Positions 17,129 through 26,775 of a stretch of DNA of 64,000 nucleotides are shown here, one piece after another. Source of the DNA: CASFRF01 sp031549345. GTDB taxonomy: Bacteria; Verrucomicrobiota; Lentisphaeria; Victivallales; Victivallaceae. The stretch is from assembly GCA_031549345.1 (NCBI GenBank), contig JAVBPY010000006.1, positions 372,001 through 436,000 on the forward strand, given 5' to 3'. The first letter of the stretch is position 1; every line of letters begins with the position of its first letter. The position numbers and the translations under genes are program-made. Under the pieces are notes generated by a model that did not search any database, had not been told where the DNA came from, and saw only the letters and a list, made by a program, of their open reading frames with translations.

Positions 17129-17656
17129 ATGGCGGACAATCCCAAGCTGACCGTTTTATTCGAGAAATTGCGAGGCAAAACATTTGAGCTCGACAAAGAG
17201 CTGATGACGTGCGGACGTAAAGAAGAGATGGATATCTGCGTTAAGGATGGGAGTCTGAGCTCCCACCATTGCGACTTCATCCGGACCGAGGATGGGAATT
17301 ACATCCTCCGCGACAACGACAGCACCAACGGCACACGGGTGAACAACGCGGTCATTACCGAGCTGCAGTTGAAGAACTCCGACATTATCCAGCTTGGCGG
17401 CGTCGAAATTCTGTACGACAGCCCGACACGCACCGGAAACTCCGGCGGCACGCTCCGCACGCACACCATTGAGATCGACGACACAAAGTCGAACCTTTCC
17501 ACGGTGCGCGGAATGAGCAATTTTTCGCCTTTCGCCCAGCGCAACGAACAGAAGCAGAAACGCACCCATTTGATCGTGCTGATTTCCCTGGCGGGATTGG
17601 CGCTGGCGGTGATTGCGTTGATTATTCTTGTTCTGAAGATGCTGAAGGTATTCTGA
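17129..17656 (+). CDS. FHA-domain protein with C-terminal membrane anchor
   Basis: 175 residues. Residues 5-95 are a forkhead-associated domain with the expected GR (residues 29-30), SLSSHHC and NDSTNGTRVNN motifs that bind phosphothreonine. A linker rich in Thr and Ser follows, then one hydrophobic helix at about 148-171 at the extreme C-terminus, giving a tail-anchored protein with the FHA domain in the cytoplasm. The partner kinase is not in the window. It sits between a SEDS gene and ftsH, which suggests a link with envelope growth, by position only. Confidence 0.85.
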   Translation: MADNPKLTVLFEKLRGKTFELDKELMTCGRKEEMDICVKDGSLSSHHCDFIRTEDGNYILRDNDSTNGTRVNNAVITELQLKNSDIIQLGGVEILYDSPTRTGNSGGTLRTHTIEIDDTKSNLSTVRGMSNFSPFAQRNEQKQKRTHLIVLISLAGLALAVIALIILVLKMLKVF

Positions 17657-17729
17657 ACGAGGTGTGCGCCGCTGGAAATCTCTCCGGATGGGCGGAACAT
17701 TATTTTAAAACGACGGAGTTTGATTTTCT

Positions 17730-19604
17730 ATGGCGGATTTGAATAAATCGCGTCCGGGCGGCCGGGCGGCGTTGGTGTGGCTGTTGTTTTTTATTGTGGT
17801 TGCCTCCACATGGCTTTTTATGGGGCGCTCCACGGTAACGGAGTTTGACCAGACGCGTTTCGAGGAAAAACTGCGCGATGGCGCGATTGTCTCCGCCGAA
17901 GTAACCAGCGAGAGCGAGCGCGTGCTGAACATCCGTGGAACCTATCGCGAAACGGGCAGCGCTGCGGAGCTCAAGTACAAGACACGGGTGATGTATTCCG
18001 CGGAGTTGGATGAGGCGCTGAAGAAAAATACGAAAGTCAGCATTGAGACGAGCAGCGATACCCTGCGGCTTCTGGTTTTGAATCTTCTGCCTGTCCTGCT
18101 TATTATCGGCGTGATTGTCTTTTTCATGAATCGGCAGTCGCGGATCAACGGACGCGGCGCCATGGAGTTCGGCAAAAGCCGGGCGCGCATGATTCCCCCC
18201 GATGAACTGCATGTTTCTTTCGACGACATCGCCGGCGCCGACGAGGCCAAGGAGGAGATTGTCGAAATTGTTGACTATCTGAAAGACCCGCTCAAATTCA
18301 TGCAGGTCGGCGGACGCATTCCGCGCGGGTGCCTGCTTGTCGGCGATCCGGGAACGGGTAAAACGCTGATGGCCAAGGCGGTCGCCTGCGAGGCGGGGGT
18401 TCCGTTTTTCTCGATCAGCGGCTCGGATTTTGTGGAAATGTTCGTCGGCGTGGGGGCCAGCCGTGTCCGCGATATGTTCGAGCAGGCGCGACAGAATACC
18501 CCCTGCTTGATTTTTATCGACGAAATCGACGCGGTGGGGCGTTCGCGCTTCTCCGGGCTCGGCGGAGGCCACGATGAGCGCGAGCAGACCCTCAACGCCA
18601 TGCTTGTGGAAATGGACGGCTTGGAAAGCCGCGCGGGTGTGATCGTTCTCGCCGCGACGAACCGTCCGGATGTTTTGGACCCGGCGCTTCTGCGCCCCGG
18701 CCGTTTTGACCGCCAGATTGTCATGGATCTTCCGGACATCGGCGGCCGCCGCAAGATTCTTGATGTGCATATCAAGAACATCAAAGTCGGGAACAACGTG
18801 GATTTGGACGTTCTGGCGCGTACGACCCCCGGCTTCAGCGGCGCTGATTTGGGAAACCTCTGCAACGAAGCGGCTCTCCTGGCCGCCCGGCACGAAAGGC
18901 CGGAAGTTTGCCAGGCCGATCTGGAAGAGGCGCGCGATAAAGTCCGCTATGGGCGCGAGCGCCGGAGCCGGAAGATTACGGAACGGGAACGCCGCCTGAC
19001 CGCCTACCACGAAGCGGGGCACGCCCTGATCGCCTTGCATCTTCCGCACTGCACGCCGGTGCACAAGGTTACGATCATACCGCGCGGCCGCGCTTATCTT
19101 GGGGCAACGTTTACCATGCCGAAAGAAGACGTTTATACGCACAGCCGTCTGGAGCTCTTGGACGAGATGGTCATGTGCATGGGCGGCCGCGTGGCCGAAG
19201 AATTGGTGATGGGCGATGTTACGACCGGCGCCACCGGCGACATCGGGCAGGTTACGCGGATCGCCCGGCAGATGGTGTGTGCGTTCGGTATGACCGATCG
19301 ACTTGGAACCGTGAAATATTCCGATTCGCAGCGGAGCGTCTATATTCGTTACGATGCGCCGCAGGAAGACATGGTCAGCCCTGAAACGGCGCGGGAAATC
19401 GATCTGGAAACCCGCCGCCTTGTCGACGACGCGCTGCGCCGCGCCCGCGAGCTCCTGACCATGTACCGGGGAGAACTGGAAAAGTTGGCCAACGCGTTGC
19501 TCGAAAAAGAGACGATGGATGTAACCGAAATCGAAAAACTCCTCGGCATCAAGGCACCTTTTTCCGATGAACCCGGCAATACCGTCCTCCGCCCTGAGGT
19601 CTGA
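17730..19604 (+). CDS. ftsH: ATP-dependent zinc metalloprotease FtsH
   Basis: 624 residues. Membrane helices at 15-31 and 111-133 flank a short periplasmic domain. The AAA module has Walker A GDPGTGKT at 205-212 (the family usually has GPPGTGKT), Walker B LIFIDEID at 260-267 and the second region of homology with NRPDVLDPALLRPGRFD. HEAGH at 427-431 is the zinc site of the M41 peptidase. FtsH degrades unassembled membrane proteins and short-lived regulators at the inner membrane. The Pro to Asp change in the P-loop leaves the catalytic GKT intact, so activity is expected. Confidence 0.95.
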   Translation: MADLNKSRPGGRAALVWLLFFIVVASTWLFMGRSTVTEFDQTRFEEKLRDGAIVSAEVTSESERVLNIRGTYRETGSAAELKYKTRVMYSAELDEALKKNTKVSIETSSDTLRLLVLNLLPVLLIIGVIVFFMNRQSRINGRGAMEFGKSRARMIPPDELHVSFDDIAGADEAKEEIVEIVDYLKDPLKFMQVGGRIPRGCLLVGDPGTGKTLMAKAVACEAGVPFFSISGSDFVEMFVGVGASRVRDMFEQARQNTPCLIFIDEIDAVGRSRFSGLGGGHDEREQTLNAMLVEMDGLESRAGVIVLAATNRPDVLDPALLRPGRFDRQIVMDLPDIGGRRKILDVHIKNIKVGNNVDLDVLARTTPGFSGADLGNLCNEAALLAARHERPEVCQADLEEARDKVRYGRERRSRKITERERRLTAYHEAGHALIALHLPHCTPVHKVTIIPRGRAYLGATFTMPKEDVYTHSRLELLDEMVMCMGGRVAEELVMGDVTTGATGDIGQVTRIARQMVCAFGMTDRLGTVKYSDSQRSVYIRYDAPQEDMVSPETAREIDLETRRLVDDALRRARELLTMYRGELEKLANALLEKETMDVTEIEKLLGIKAPFSDEPGNTVLRPEV

Positions 19605-19878
19605 CGGAGCCGGTGGGGCCGAGCTTTTTTGCCGTGTGCAGCCCGGCGCTGCGCGGACGGCGCTTGCCGGGGATTACGGCGGCCGCCTGAAGATCGCCTT
19701 GCAGGCCCCCCCGGTTGACGGCCGCGCCAACGAAGCGTTGTGCAAGTTTTTGAGCAAAGCCCTGGGGATTCCCATGGCGCGTGTTACCATAACCCACGGC
19801 CTTTCCGGGCGCGATAAGCGCGTCCGGCTTGCCGGGATCGCCCCCGAAGCCGTGCAACAATTGCTGGAGTCATTGTGA
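19567..19878 (+). CDS. DUF167 (YggU) family protein
   Basis: 103 residues starting inside the end of ftsH (38-base overlap). The core FCRVQPGAARTALAG, LKIALQAPPVDGRANEAL and GLSGRDKRVRLAG is diagnostic for DUF167/YggU, a small alpha/beta protein of unknown function found in bacteria, archaea and eukaryotes. Its stop overlaps the GTG of the mutase gene. Tight overlaps on both sides point to translational coupling in this operon. Confidence 0.85.
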   Translation: MNPAIPSSALRSDGAGGAELFCRVQPGAARTALAGDYGGRLKIALQAPPVDGRANEALCKFLSKALGIPMARVTITHGLSGRDKRVRLAGIAPEAVQQLLESL

Positions 19879-21083
19879 AAGCTGTTCTTTTTCTGGCCGA
19901 CGGCATGGCCGACGAACCCCTGGAGGCGCTGGGCGGGAAAACCCCGCTGGAAGCCGCGAACACCCCCGCGATGGACGCGATTGCCGCGTCGGGGATCAAC
20001 GGGACATTTTTAACGCTCCCGGAAGGGCTTCCCACATCCTCCGATGTGGCGAATATGTCGGTGCTCGGTTTCGAGCCGGAATTCAATTACCCGGGGCGCG
20101 GCCCGATCGAAGCGGTGAGCCAGGGGATTGTCCTTGCGCCGGACGATGTGGCCTGGCGCTGCAACCTTGTTACCGTATCTCCGGGGGGGGTGCTTCTGGA
20201 TTATTCCGCCGGACACATTGCGCAGGATGTTTCGCAGCGTCTTATGCTCGATTTGCAAGCGGAGTTCGGGTCGGACAAAGTTACGTTCCACTCCGGCGTG
20301 AGCTACCGGAATTTGCTTGTGCTGCACGGCGAGGAATTTTCGGCGCACCTGGATTATTTCAAGCCCGACTCGTCGCAGGGAATTCCGGTGGCGGAACTCC
20401 CCCTCACGGTGCTGGATGACAGCGCCGAGGCGGAGCACACGGTGCGTTTCCTGAATCGCCTGATGGCACGGACGGCGGCGTTCCTCGCGGCGCATCCTTT
20501 GAACCAAGGTGTGGAGTCTCCCGCGAACTCCATCTGGCCCTGGAGCCCTGGGCGTTCGCCGAAGCTCGCGCAGTTCAGTGAAAAATACCCGGGCAAGCGC
20601 GGCGCGATCATCAGCGCGGTGGATGTCATCAAAGGGCTTGGGAAATGCACGGGCATGACCGTGATCGAGGTACCGGGCGCGACGGGATTCGTCGACACGA
20701 ATTACGAAGGGAAGGTCGCGGCGGCTTTGAAGGCGCTGGAAGACCACGATTTCGTCTATTTGCATGTGGAAGCGATCGACGAATGTTCGCACATGGGGGA
20801 TCTCGCGCTCAAAATGCGGGCGATCGAGGATTTTGACGCACGGATCGTCGCGCCGGTGATGAAGGCGCTGGCAGGGCAGGCGGTGAATTTCATGGTGCTC
20901 CCCGATCACCCGGTGCCGATTGCATTGCGCATGCATACGCAAACGCCGGTTCCGGTTGCGTTCTGCGGCCCCGGAATCGTTTCGGACGGGACGAAATATT
21001 ACAGCGAACGCCTCGCTCCGGCGGGAAAATTGGGGCACTTGCGGGGCGATGCTTTGATGCGCCGCATTCTGAATTTAAACTGA
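19875..21083 (+). CDS. apgM: Archaeal-type cofactor-independent phosphoglycerate mutase
   Basis: 402 residues from a GTG that overlaps the previous stop; GGAG at 19866-19869. The N-terminus (VLFLADGMADEP, KTPLEAANTPAMD) and TSSDVANMSVLGF are typical of ApgM, a member of the alkaline phosphatase superfamily whose catalytic Ser lies in the SSDVANM segment (DVANMSV). VEAIDECSHMGD and LPDHPVPIALRMHT carry metal-ligand Asp and His residues. It interconverts 3- and 2-phosphoglycerate in glycolysis; some relatives act as phosphonopyruvate decarboxylase-like or homoserine kinase-like (ThrH-type) enzymes, but the sequence reads as ApgM. Confidence 0.8.
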   Translation: MKAVLFLADGMADEPLEALGGKTPLEAANTPAMDAIAASGINGTFLTLPEGLPTSSDVANMSVLGFEPEFNYPGRGPIEAVSQGIVLAPDDVAWRCNLVTVSPGGVLLDYSAGHIAQDVSQRLMLDLQAEFGSDKVTFHSGVSYRNLLVLHGEEFSAHLDYFKPDSSQGIPVAELPLTVLDDSAEAEHTVRFLNRLMARTAAFLAAHPLNQGVESPANSIWPWSPGRSPKLAQFSEKYPGKRGAIISAVDVIKGLGKCTGMTVIEVPGATGFVDTNYEGKVAAALKALEDHDFVYLHVEAIDECSHMGDLALKMRAIEDFDARIVAPVMKALAGQAVNFMVLPDHPVPIALRMHTQTPVPVAFCGPGIVSDGTKYYSERLAPAGKLGHLRGDALMRRILNLN

Positions 21084-21091
21084 GGATTGCC

Positions 21092-22852
21092 ATGAACACG
21101 CAAGTACCGACGATTACCGAACGGCATTGGGATACGGATTTCGTGGTGGTCGGCGGCGGCCTTTCCGGACTCTGTGCCGCCGTGGCCGCGGCGCGCAACG
21201 GTGCGCGCGTGGTGCTGATTCAAGACCGCCCGGTGCTCGGCGGAAACGCCTCCAGTGAAATCCGGGTGTGGGTCGGCGGCGCGTACGGCGATCGCCTTCC
21301 CGATGGATCGGTGCTGGAAAATCGCGAAGGCGGTTTGATCGAAGAACTCCTCCTGCGCAATTTGTATTTCAATCCTCTCCTGCGCTGGTCGCGCTGGGAC
21401 CAAACGATGTACGCTTTTGCGCGCAACGAACCCAATCTGCGCCTTCTTTTGAACGCGACGGTGCAGGATGTTTGCGTGGAAGATGGCCGCATCCGTTCGG
21501 TAACGGCGTGGCATCTCTTGGAATACTGCCGTTATATCGTGGAGGCAACATTGTTTGCCGACTGTTCCGGGGACAGTATTTTGCGCCTCTCCGGCGCCCG
21601 GTTCACCCGGGGGCGCGAAGGGCGGGATGTGTTCGGCGAATCCCACGCGCCGGAAAAATCGGACAATTGCACGATGGGCAATTCCGTTATGCTCACGGCA
21701 TTGCCGGGGCAAAGGGAGCACCGCCCGTTCCGTGCGCCGGAGTGGAGTCCGCGCTACACACCGGAAACGATGCCGCTGCGGGGCGAATTGCGCTTCGCAA
21801 GCCGCAAGGTGCTGCACCCGGCTTCGCTGGAAAGCGGCGGCCTTCAGGACACCATCAAGGATGCCGACGCGATTCGCGACGAACTTTTAGGCGTAGCCGC
21901 CGGCTTCTGGGAGTGCGCCAAGAACAATACTGCGGAATACAATGCCGGGGACTGGGAGCTTTGCTGGTGCGGCAGCCTTCCGGGGAAGCGGGAGAACATC
22001 CGCTACATCGGCGATCACATCATGACGCAGAACGATATCGAATCGGGCGGCGATTTTCCCGATGCGGTCGGCCACGGCGGCTGGCCGATGGACGACCATT
22101 TCCCGGAGGGGTACAAATACCATAAGCAGACCATCTTCCACCCCGCGCCGACGGTGTACGGCATTCCGTATCGTTCGTTGTATTCGGTGAATGTGGAGAA
22201 TTTGTTTTTTGCCGGACGCAATGTTTCGGTCTCGCACATGGCGCTGAGCTCCACGCGGGTGATGGCCACGTGCGCGGTGATGGGGCAGGCCGTCGGCACG
22301 GCGGCGGCGCTGGCCGTGCGTTACAAAACAACGCCGCGCGGGGTGCATGAAGCGCATCTGGAAGAACTTCAGGACACGTTGCAGCGGCAGGATCAATTTA
22401 TTCCCAACCGTCCCCGCCCCATTGCCGCACCGAGCAGGGAAGGGCGTATCTCGCACGAAGTCCTCCGCGATGGCATGGATCGGACGCGGCTGGATGGCGA
22501 TCATGGCGTTTGGTTTCAGCCCAACGAGGCGTGCTCCTACGAATTTTCCGCGCCGCGCCTCCTTGCGGGCGTCCGGCTGGTGATGGATACGGACCAGAAG
22601 GACAACTCCCGCTTGCGTTGGCGCTGGGAAACGGAGGACGCTTACCGGGAAATGCCCCCCATGCTGCCGCGCCGTTTCCGGATAGAGGTCCGTTCGGGCG
22701 GAAACTGGGAGGTTGTAACGGAAGTTGAAGACAATTTCCGGCGCTATTGGGAGCTCTCTTTTGCGGAGCGGGAGGCGGACGCTTTGCGCATCGTCTGGCT
22801 CGAGGCCTGGGGAGAAAGCCCCATGCACGTCTTTTCCTTTGAAGTTTTCTGA
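21092..22852 (+). CDS. FAD-dependent oxidoreductase with a C-terminal beta-sandwich
   Basis: 586 residues. GGGLSG at 21-26 within FVVVGGGLSGLCAAVAAARNG is the FAD-binding Rossmann motif, and LGGNASSEIRVWVGG fits the PF12831-type FAD oxidoreductases widespread in polysaccharide-degrading bacteria. NLFFAGRNVSVSHMALSSTR is the second FAD contact. The last 120 residues (GVWFQPNEACSYEFSAP onwards) resemble an F5/8-type carbohydrate-binding sandwich. No signal peptide. Likely oxidation or epimerisation of a sugar or polyol; the substrate is unknown. It follows apgM by eight bases but a consensus promoter separates it from the next gene. Confidence 0.75.
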   Translation: MNTQVPTITERHWDTDFVVVGGGLSGLCAAVAAARNGARVVLIQDRPVLGGNASSEIRVWVGGAYGDRLPDGSVLENREGGLIEELLLRNLYFNPLLRWSRWDQTMYAFARNEPNLRLLLNATVQDVCVEDGRIRSVTAWHLLEYCRYIVEATLFADCSGDSILRLSGARFTRGREGRDVFGESHAPEKSDNCTMGNSVMLTALPGQREHRPFRAPEWSPRYTPETMPLRGELRFASRKVLHPASLESGGLQDTIKDADAIRDELLGVAAGFWECAKNNTAEYNAGDWELCWCGSLPGKRENIRYIGDHIMTQNDIESGGDFPDAVGHGGWPMDDHFPEGYKYHKQTIFHPAPTVYGIPYRSLYSVNVENLFFAGRNVSVSHMALSSTRVMATCAVMGQAVGTAAALAVRYKTTPRGVHEAHLEELQDTLQRQDQFIPNRPRPIAAPSREGRISHEVLRDGMDRTRLDGDHGVWFQPNEACSYEFSAPRLLAGVRLVMDTDQKDNSRLRWRWETEDAYREMPPMLPRRFRIEVRSGGNWEVVTEVEDNFRRYWELSFAEREADALRIVWLEAWGESPMHVFSFEVF

Positions 22853-22861
22853 AAAGGAGCA

Positions 22862-22890
22862 TTGACAATTCTGAACGCATGTGTTATACT
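22862..22890 (+). promoter_or_regulatory. Consensus sigma-70 promoter
   Basis: TTGACA (22862-22867) and TATACT (22885-22890) are separated by exactly 17 bases. GTTG-N6-CAAC (22894-22907) lies at the expected start of transcription and could be an operator. AAGGAG at 22916-22921 is five bases before the start codon of the lipoprotein gene. Confidence 0.75.
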
Positions 22891-22926
22891 ATTGTTGTAT
22901 ATTCAACTGTAGCATAAGGAGCGCTC

Positions 22927-25900
22927 ATGAAAATGCATTGGGGAATGGCGGCGTTGGCGTTGTGCCTGGCCGGGTGCGGAACTTCCGTTGTCGAACAGGA
23001 TATGCGGATACCGATCCGTTTTTCCCTGAAGGAACCCGGATTCGTCACACTGGTGATCGAGGATTCCGAGGGTGTGCGCGTCCGCAATTTAATCAGCCAG
23101 GAAGCGTTCCCCGCGGGCGATCACGTCGTCCTATGGGACGGGATGGACGATAAAGAGCGCGATCTCGACGCCGCCCGTCATGCCATTTTTCATATTCCCG
23201 GACGACTCGTCCAGGCGGGGCGCTATACGGTGCGCGGTCTGGTTCACCCCGGGATCGACCTGATTTACGAGATGACCCCCTACACCGAGGGCAAGCCGCC
23301 GTGGCGGAGCGCCGATCCAGGGAGCCAGTGGCTTACGAATCACTCCTCGCCGAGCGACGTGATCTTCCTCCCGGCTGGCGTTTCGCCGGAGCGCGAGGGA
23401 AAACCGACTTCCGCCGGCGGACAACTCCTGGTTTGCAGCCGTGTTGCGGAAGGGGGGAGCGGCCTTGCGTGGCTGGATATGGATGGGCGCAAGCTGTGGG
23501 GACAGCACTGGCTCGGCGGCGTCTGGACGGCCGCTTCGCACTTGGCGCTGGATCGTGGGAACAATCCGGTACCGGGGACGTACGCCTACGCCGCGGCCTC
23601 CTGGCCGGGGGACAAATACAATGATTTCAAGAACGAGCTACGCTTGCACCGGATGGTGCGCGACGTAAAGGGATGGGCCAAAGCGCCGAAAGACAAACGC
23701 TTCGGCGTCGGCGAGGACCGCCCCGTCCTGACGCCGACGTGGACGATCCCCGCCGTCGACGGCGTGAAGTACGACCCCAAGGACGACAAGGCCCGCAAAG
23801 CCGCCGCCGCGCCCCTGACGGGTTTGGCCGTCTACAATGGCATCATCGTTTGCGCGTTTGAGAAATTGAACACCCTGCTCCTTGTGGATGGCCATAAGGA
23901 CAAGGTGGCAAGGACGCTCGACATTGCCGCTCCGCGCGGTGTGGCTTTTGACCGTTCCGGGCGCCTTTATGTTCTCTCGGGGGATGGTGTGTTTCGTTAC
24001 GGAACACTGGATGCAAAGCCGGAGCGCTTCGCGCTTGGATTGCAGGACCCGCAGAACATCCTGATTGCCGACGATGGAAAGTGGTATATTTCCGACTGGG
24101 GCAACAGCCATCAGGTGAAAATTTATTCCGAATCCGGCAAGGCGCTCGGCGCCATCGGGAACGCGGGCGCTCCGGCGCTCGGCAAATACGACACAAACCA
24201 CATGAACCACCCCGCCGGCATGGCGTTGGACGACCGCGGGCGGCTCTGGGTAACGGAGAACACCCACATCCCCAAGCGTGTCAGCGTATGGGATACGCGG
24301 ACGGGAGCGCTCCTCAACGGATTGTATGGGCCGATGCGTTACGGCGGCTCCGGCGCGGTGGATCCGGCCGATAAAACACGGTTCTTCTACGACGACGACC
24401 ACGGCGGGACCATCGAATTCCGGCTCGATTACGAAACGGGGCGTTCCACCCCGCTGGCGATCCCCTACCTGGAACGCTACAACAAAACCGGACTGATCGG
24501 CCGTTATGTCGGCGCCGCGCCGGGGTACCCCCTGCGGAATGGAAAGTTCCTGTATCTTACCGACACCTACGGTCTGGCCACCTCAGGCCGCCGCACGGCG
24601 ACGCTGTGGCGGTACGACGAAGACAGCATTCTGCGGATCGTCGCCGCGGCGGGCGGCATCCTCGATTCGGCCGGGGAGGTTCTTCCTGTTTTCCAGAACA
24701 ATCCGGCGATGTTGGAACGCATGCCCCGGGGATTTGTGCCGGGCAAGGGCAAGGCGCTCCTCTTCATTTGGTCCGACCGCAACGGCGACCAGGTTGTCGA
24801 CCCCGCCGAAGTGGAATTCCTCGATCCGAATACGTACGAGAAGAGCAACAACCCGACTACCGGCACGGTGAGCGTGGACAGCGACCTTGCGTTCACTTTC
24901 TCCGACGTGGGGGGTGCGGTCCTCCAGTTCCGCCCGGATTCCATTACGCCCAAAGGGGTGCCTTTTTATTCCATGGCCGCCCGCAAGGTACTGGCCACGG
25001 GGGCGCAACGTCCGGCGAGCTCCGGCGGTAACCAGGTGTTGACCGCGAAAGACGGCTGGATCGTAACGACAACGCCCCTGAAGCCGTTTGCGCGGGAAGG
25101 GGTCGCCGGGGCGCGGAACGGGAAGCCCATTTGGTATTACCCGAGTCTATGGCCGGGGCTCCACGCCTCGCACATTGCGCCGATGCCGGAAAATCCAGGG
25201 CAGTTGATCGGGACGACCCGCGTGATCGGAAACGTGATCGATGCGCCGCCGGGATCGGACGCGGGCCAGCTCTGGGCGATCAACGCGAATAAGGGGACGA
25301 TTTACGTCTTCACGGTGGACGGGTTGTTCGTCACGCGCTTGTTCCAGGACAGCCGGACGATCTCCTGGAACGCGCCGGAGGCCATTCGCGGGATGAACGT
25401 CAACCACTTGAGCCTGCAGGAGGAGTGCTTCGGGCCCCTCTGGACACGGCTGGATTCGGGGGAAGTAATGCTTCAGGCGCACTTCGTCGGCAGCATTATC
25501 GAGGTGAAGAATCTCGATAAGATCCGGCGTTTGCCGAACCGGACGATCCGCGTGGATGCCGGAATGCTCGAATCGGCCCGTCAGTGGACGGTGGAGCGCG
25601 AGGCGGAGCGTCAGCGCGAAAGCGCCGTAAACACGGCTCCTTTGGCTGTGCCGTTTCTCGCCAAGGCTCCCGTGCTCGACGGCGATCCCGCCGACTGGGG
25701 CGGTGAATGGATTCTGATCGACCGCCGCACACAAAAAGTCGGGAACTGGGGGAAGAAGCCCATCGAAACCCGCGCCAAATTCGCCGTCGGTCCCGACGGG
25801 ATGCTGTATGCCGCGTGGCGCGTTCAGGATAAGAACCTCCTGAACAGCTCCGGCGAGTCGCTGGAAAAGCTTTTTAAATGCGGAGGCGCGCTCGATTTGA

Positions 25901-26385
25901 TGCTGGGCGCGGACGCCTCGGCCGATCCGGCGCGGCGTAAGCCCGTTGCGGGCGACCGCCGCCTCCTCGTTACGCGGGCGAAGGGGAAAGAATTGATGGC
26001 GGCGCTGTATTCGCCGGTGGACCCGGCAAGCGCCGGAACAAAGGTGGAATTCGGTTCCCCCCTCCGGACGCTGTACTTCGACCGCGTTGAATCGGTGGGC
26101 GACCGGATCCGGATTGCGGAAAAGACGCAAAAAGACCTTAAGGCCGACCCGGCGGGGTCCATTACAATCACCACGTACGAGCTTGCAATTCCCCTTTCGC
26201 TCTTCGGCCTTGTGCCGGAGCCGGGGATGCGTCTTAAGTTCGACGCGGGCATTTTGCGCGGCGACGGCCAGCAGACGCTGCAGCGCGTGTATTGGAACAA
26301 CAAGCGCTCAGGCATGGTCAGTGACATTCCCAGCGAGGCCGAACTCATTCCGGCTTTGTGGGGAACGCTTGTTTTTGAGAAATAG
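22927..26385 (+). CDS. Large lipoprotein with beta-propeller and CBM9/DOMON-like domains
   Basis: 1152 residues. The signal peptide ends in a lipobox LAGC with the acylated Cys at 17, so it is a surface or periplasmic lipoprotein. Residues 25-110 look like a FlgD-type Ig domain (VIEDSEGVRVRNLIS, AGDHVVLWDGMDD). A long beta-propeller follows with NHL-like blades (GVAFDRSGRLYVLSGDGVFRYG, GMALDDRGRLWVTENT). Residues about 900-1150 begin APVLDGDPADWGGEW and fit a CBM9/DOMON-type domain. The set suggests substrate binding or a lyase-type propeller working with carbohydrate enzymes. No catalytic motif is recognised. It has its own strong promoter. Confidence 0.65.
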   Translation: MKMHWGMAALALCLAGCGTSVVEQDMRIPIRFSLKEPGFVTLVIEDSEGVRVRNLISQEAFPAGDHVVLWDGMDDKERDLDAARHAIFHIPGRLVQAGRYTVRGLVHPGIDLIYEMTPYTEGKPPWRSADPGSQWLTNHSSPSDVIFLPAGVSPEREGKPTSAGGQLLVCSRVAEGGSGLAWLDMDGRKLWGQHWLGGVWTAASHLALDRGNNPVPGTYAYAAASWPGDKYNDFKNELRLHRMVRDVKGWAKAPKDKRFGVGEDRPVLTPTWTIPAVDGVKYDPKDDKARKAAAAPLTGLAVYNGIIVCAFEKLNTLLLVDGHKDKVARTLDIAAPRGVAFDRSGRLYVLSGDGVFRYGTLDAKPERFALGLQDPQNILIADDGKWYISDWGNSHQVKIYSESGKALGAIGNAGAPALGKYDTNHMNHPAGMALDDRGRLWVTENTHIPKRVSVWDTRTGALLNGLYGPMRYGGSGAVDPADKTRFFYDDDHGGTIEFRLDYETGRSTPLAIPYLERYNKTGLIGRYVGAAPGYPLRNGKFLYLTDTYGLATSGRRTATLWRYDEDSILRIVAAAGGILDSAGEVLPVFQNNPAMLERMPRGFVPGKGKALLFIWSDRNGDQVVDPAEVEFLDPNTYEKSNNPTTGTVSVDSDLAFTFSDVGGAVLQFRPDSITPKGVPFYSMAARKVLATGAQRPASSGGNQVLTAKDGWIVTTTPLKPFAREGVAGARNGKPIWYYPSLWPGLHASHIAPMPENPGQLIGTTRVIGNVIDAPPGSDAGQLWAINANKGTIYVFTVDGLFVTRLFQDSRTISWNAPEAIRGMNVNHLSLQEECFGPLWTRLDSGEVMLQAHFVGSIIEVKNLDKIRRLPNRTIRVDAGMLESARQWTVEREAERQRESAVNTAPLAVPFLAKAPVLDGDPADWGGEWILIDRRTQKVGNWGKKPIETRAKFAVGPDGMLYAAWRVQDKNLLNSSGESLEKLFKCGGALDLMLGADASADPARRKPVAGDRRLLVTRAKGKELMAALYSPVDPASAGTKVEFGSPLRTLYFDRVESVGDRIRIAEKTQKDLKADPAGSITITTYELAIPLSLFGLVPEPGMRLKFDAGILRGDGQQTLQRVYWNNKRSGMVSDIPSEAELIPALWGTLVFEK

Positions 26386-26450
26386 ATGGGAGCGAAAAAC
26401 ATTGCGGGCATATTTTCTGGGGCACGCAATCGTTTTTCGATAAAATAGGC

Positions 26451-26478
26451 TTGAAAAATGCTATTTGCGGATTATTGT
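26451..26478 (+). promoter_or_regulatory. Candidate promoter of the small lipoprotein pair
   Basis: TTGAAA (26451-26456) and TATTGT (26473-26478) are separated by 16 bases, 77 bases before the first lipoprotein start. Confidence 0.3.
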
Positions 26479-26554
26479 ATTGCAGTCAGCCCGGAGAATT
26501 CGTCGCCGGCGCTTTCCAATGTATTTTCAAAATACGAAAAAAAGGGAAGAAAAA

Positions 26555-26746
26555 ATGAAAAAGCTTCTTATGCTTGCCGTTGCCGCCGTCTTCGTCGTTG
26601 CCCTCTCCGGTTGCGGATCTTTGCGCACCCCCCCCGCGGGCAAGAACAGCAAGAATGTGTACTACAACACGTTCTTCGGCATTTCCATTGAAAGCCTGGT
26701 CTATGGCGACGGTCTTGTTGTTAGCGCCATGGATTCGTCCAAGTAA
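26555..26746 (+). CDS. Small lipoprotein, 63 aa (copy 1 of a tandem pair)
   Basis: Begins MKKLLMLAVAAVF and has a lipobox LSGC with Cys at 20. The mature part is only 44 residues and contains SKNVYYNTFFGISIES and VYGDG, shared almost unchanged with the next gene. No known family is recognised. GGGAAG lies nine bases upstream. Its small size, lipid anchor and duplication suggest an abundant envelope lipoprotein; function unknown. Confidence 0.75.
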   Translation: MKKLLMLAVAAVFVVALSGCGSLRTPPAGKNSKNVYYNTFFGISIESLVYGDGLVVSAMDSSK

Positions 26747-26775
26747 TAACATTTATAAAAAAGGTAGAAGAAAAA

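Noticed and set aside
17730..19604. FtsH inactivated by the altered Walker A motif
   Set aside because: The GKT of the P-loop, Walker B, second region of homology and HEAGH are intact; the changed residue is not catalytic.
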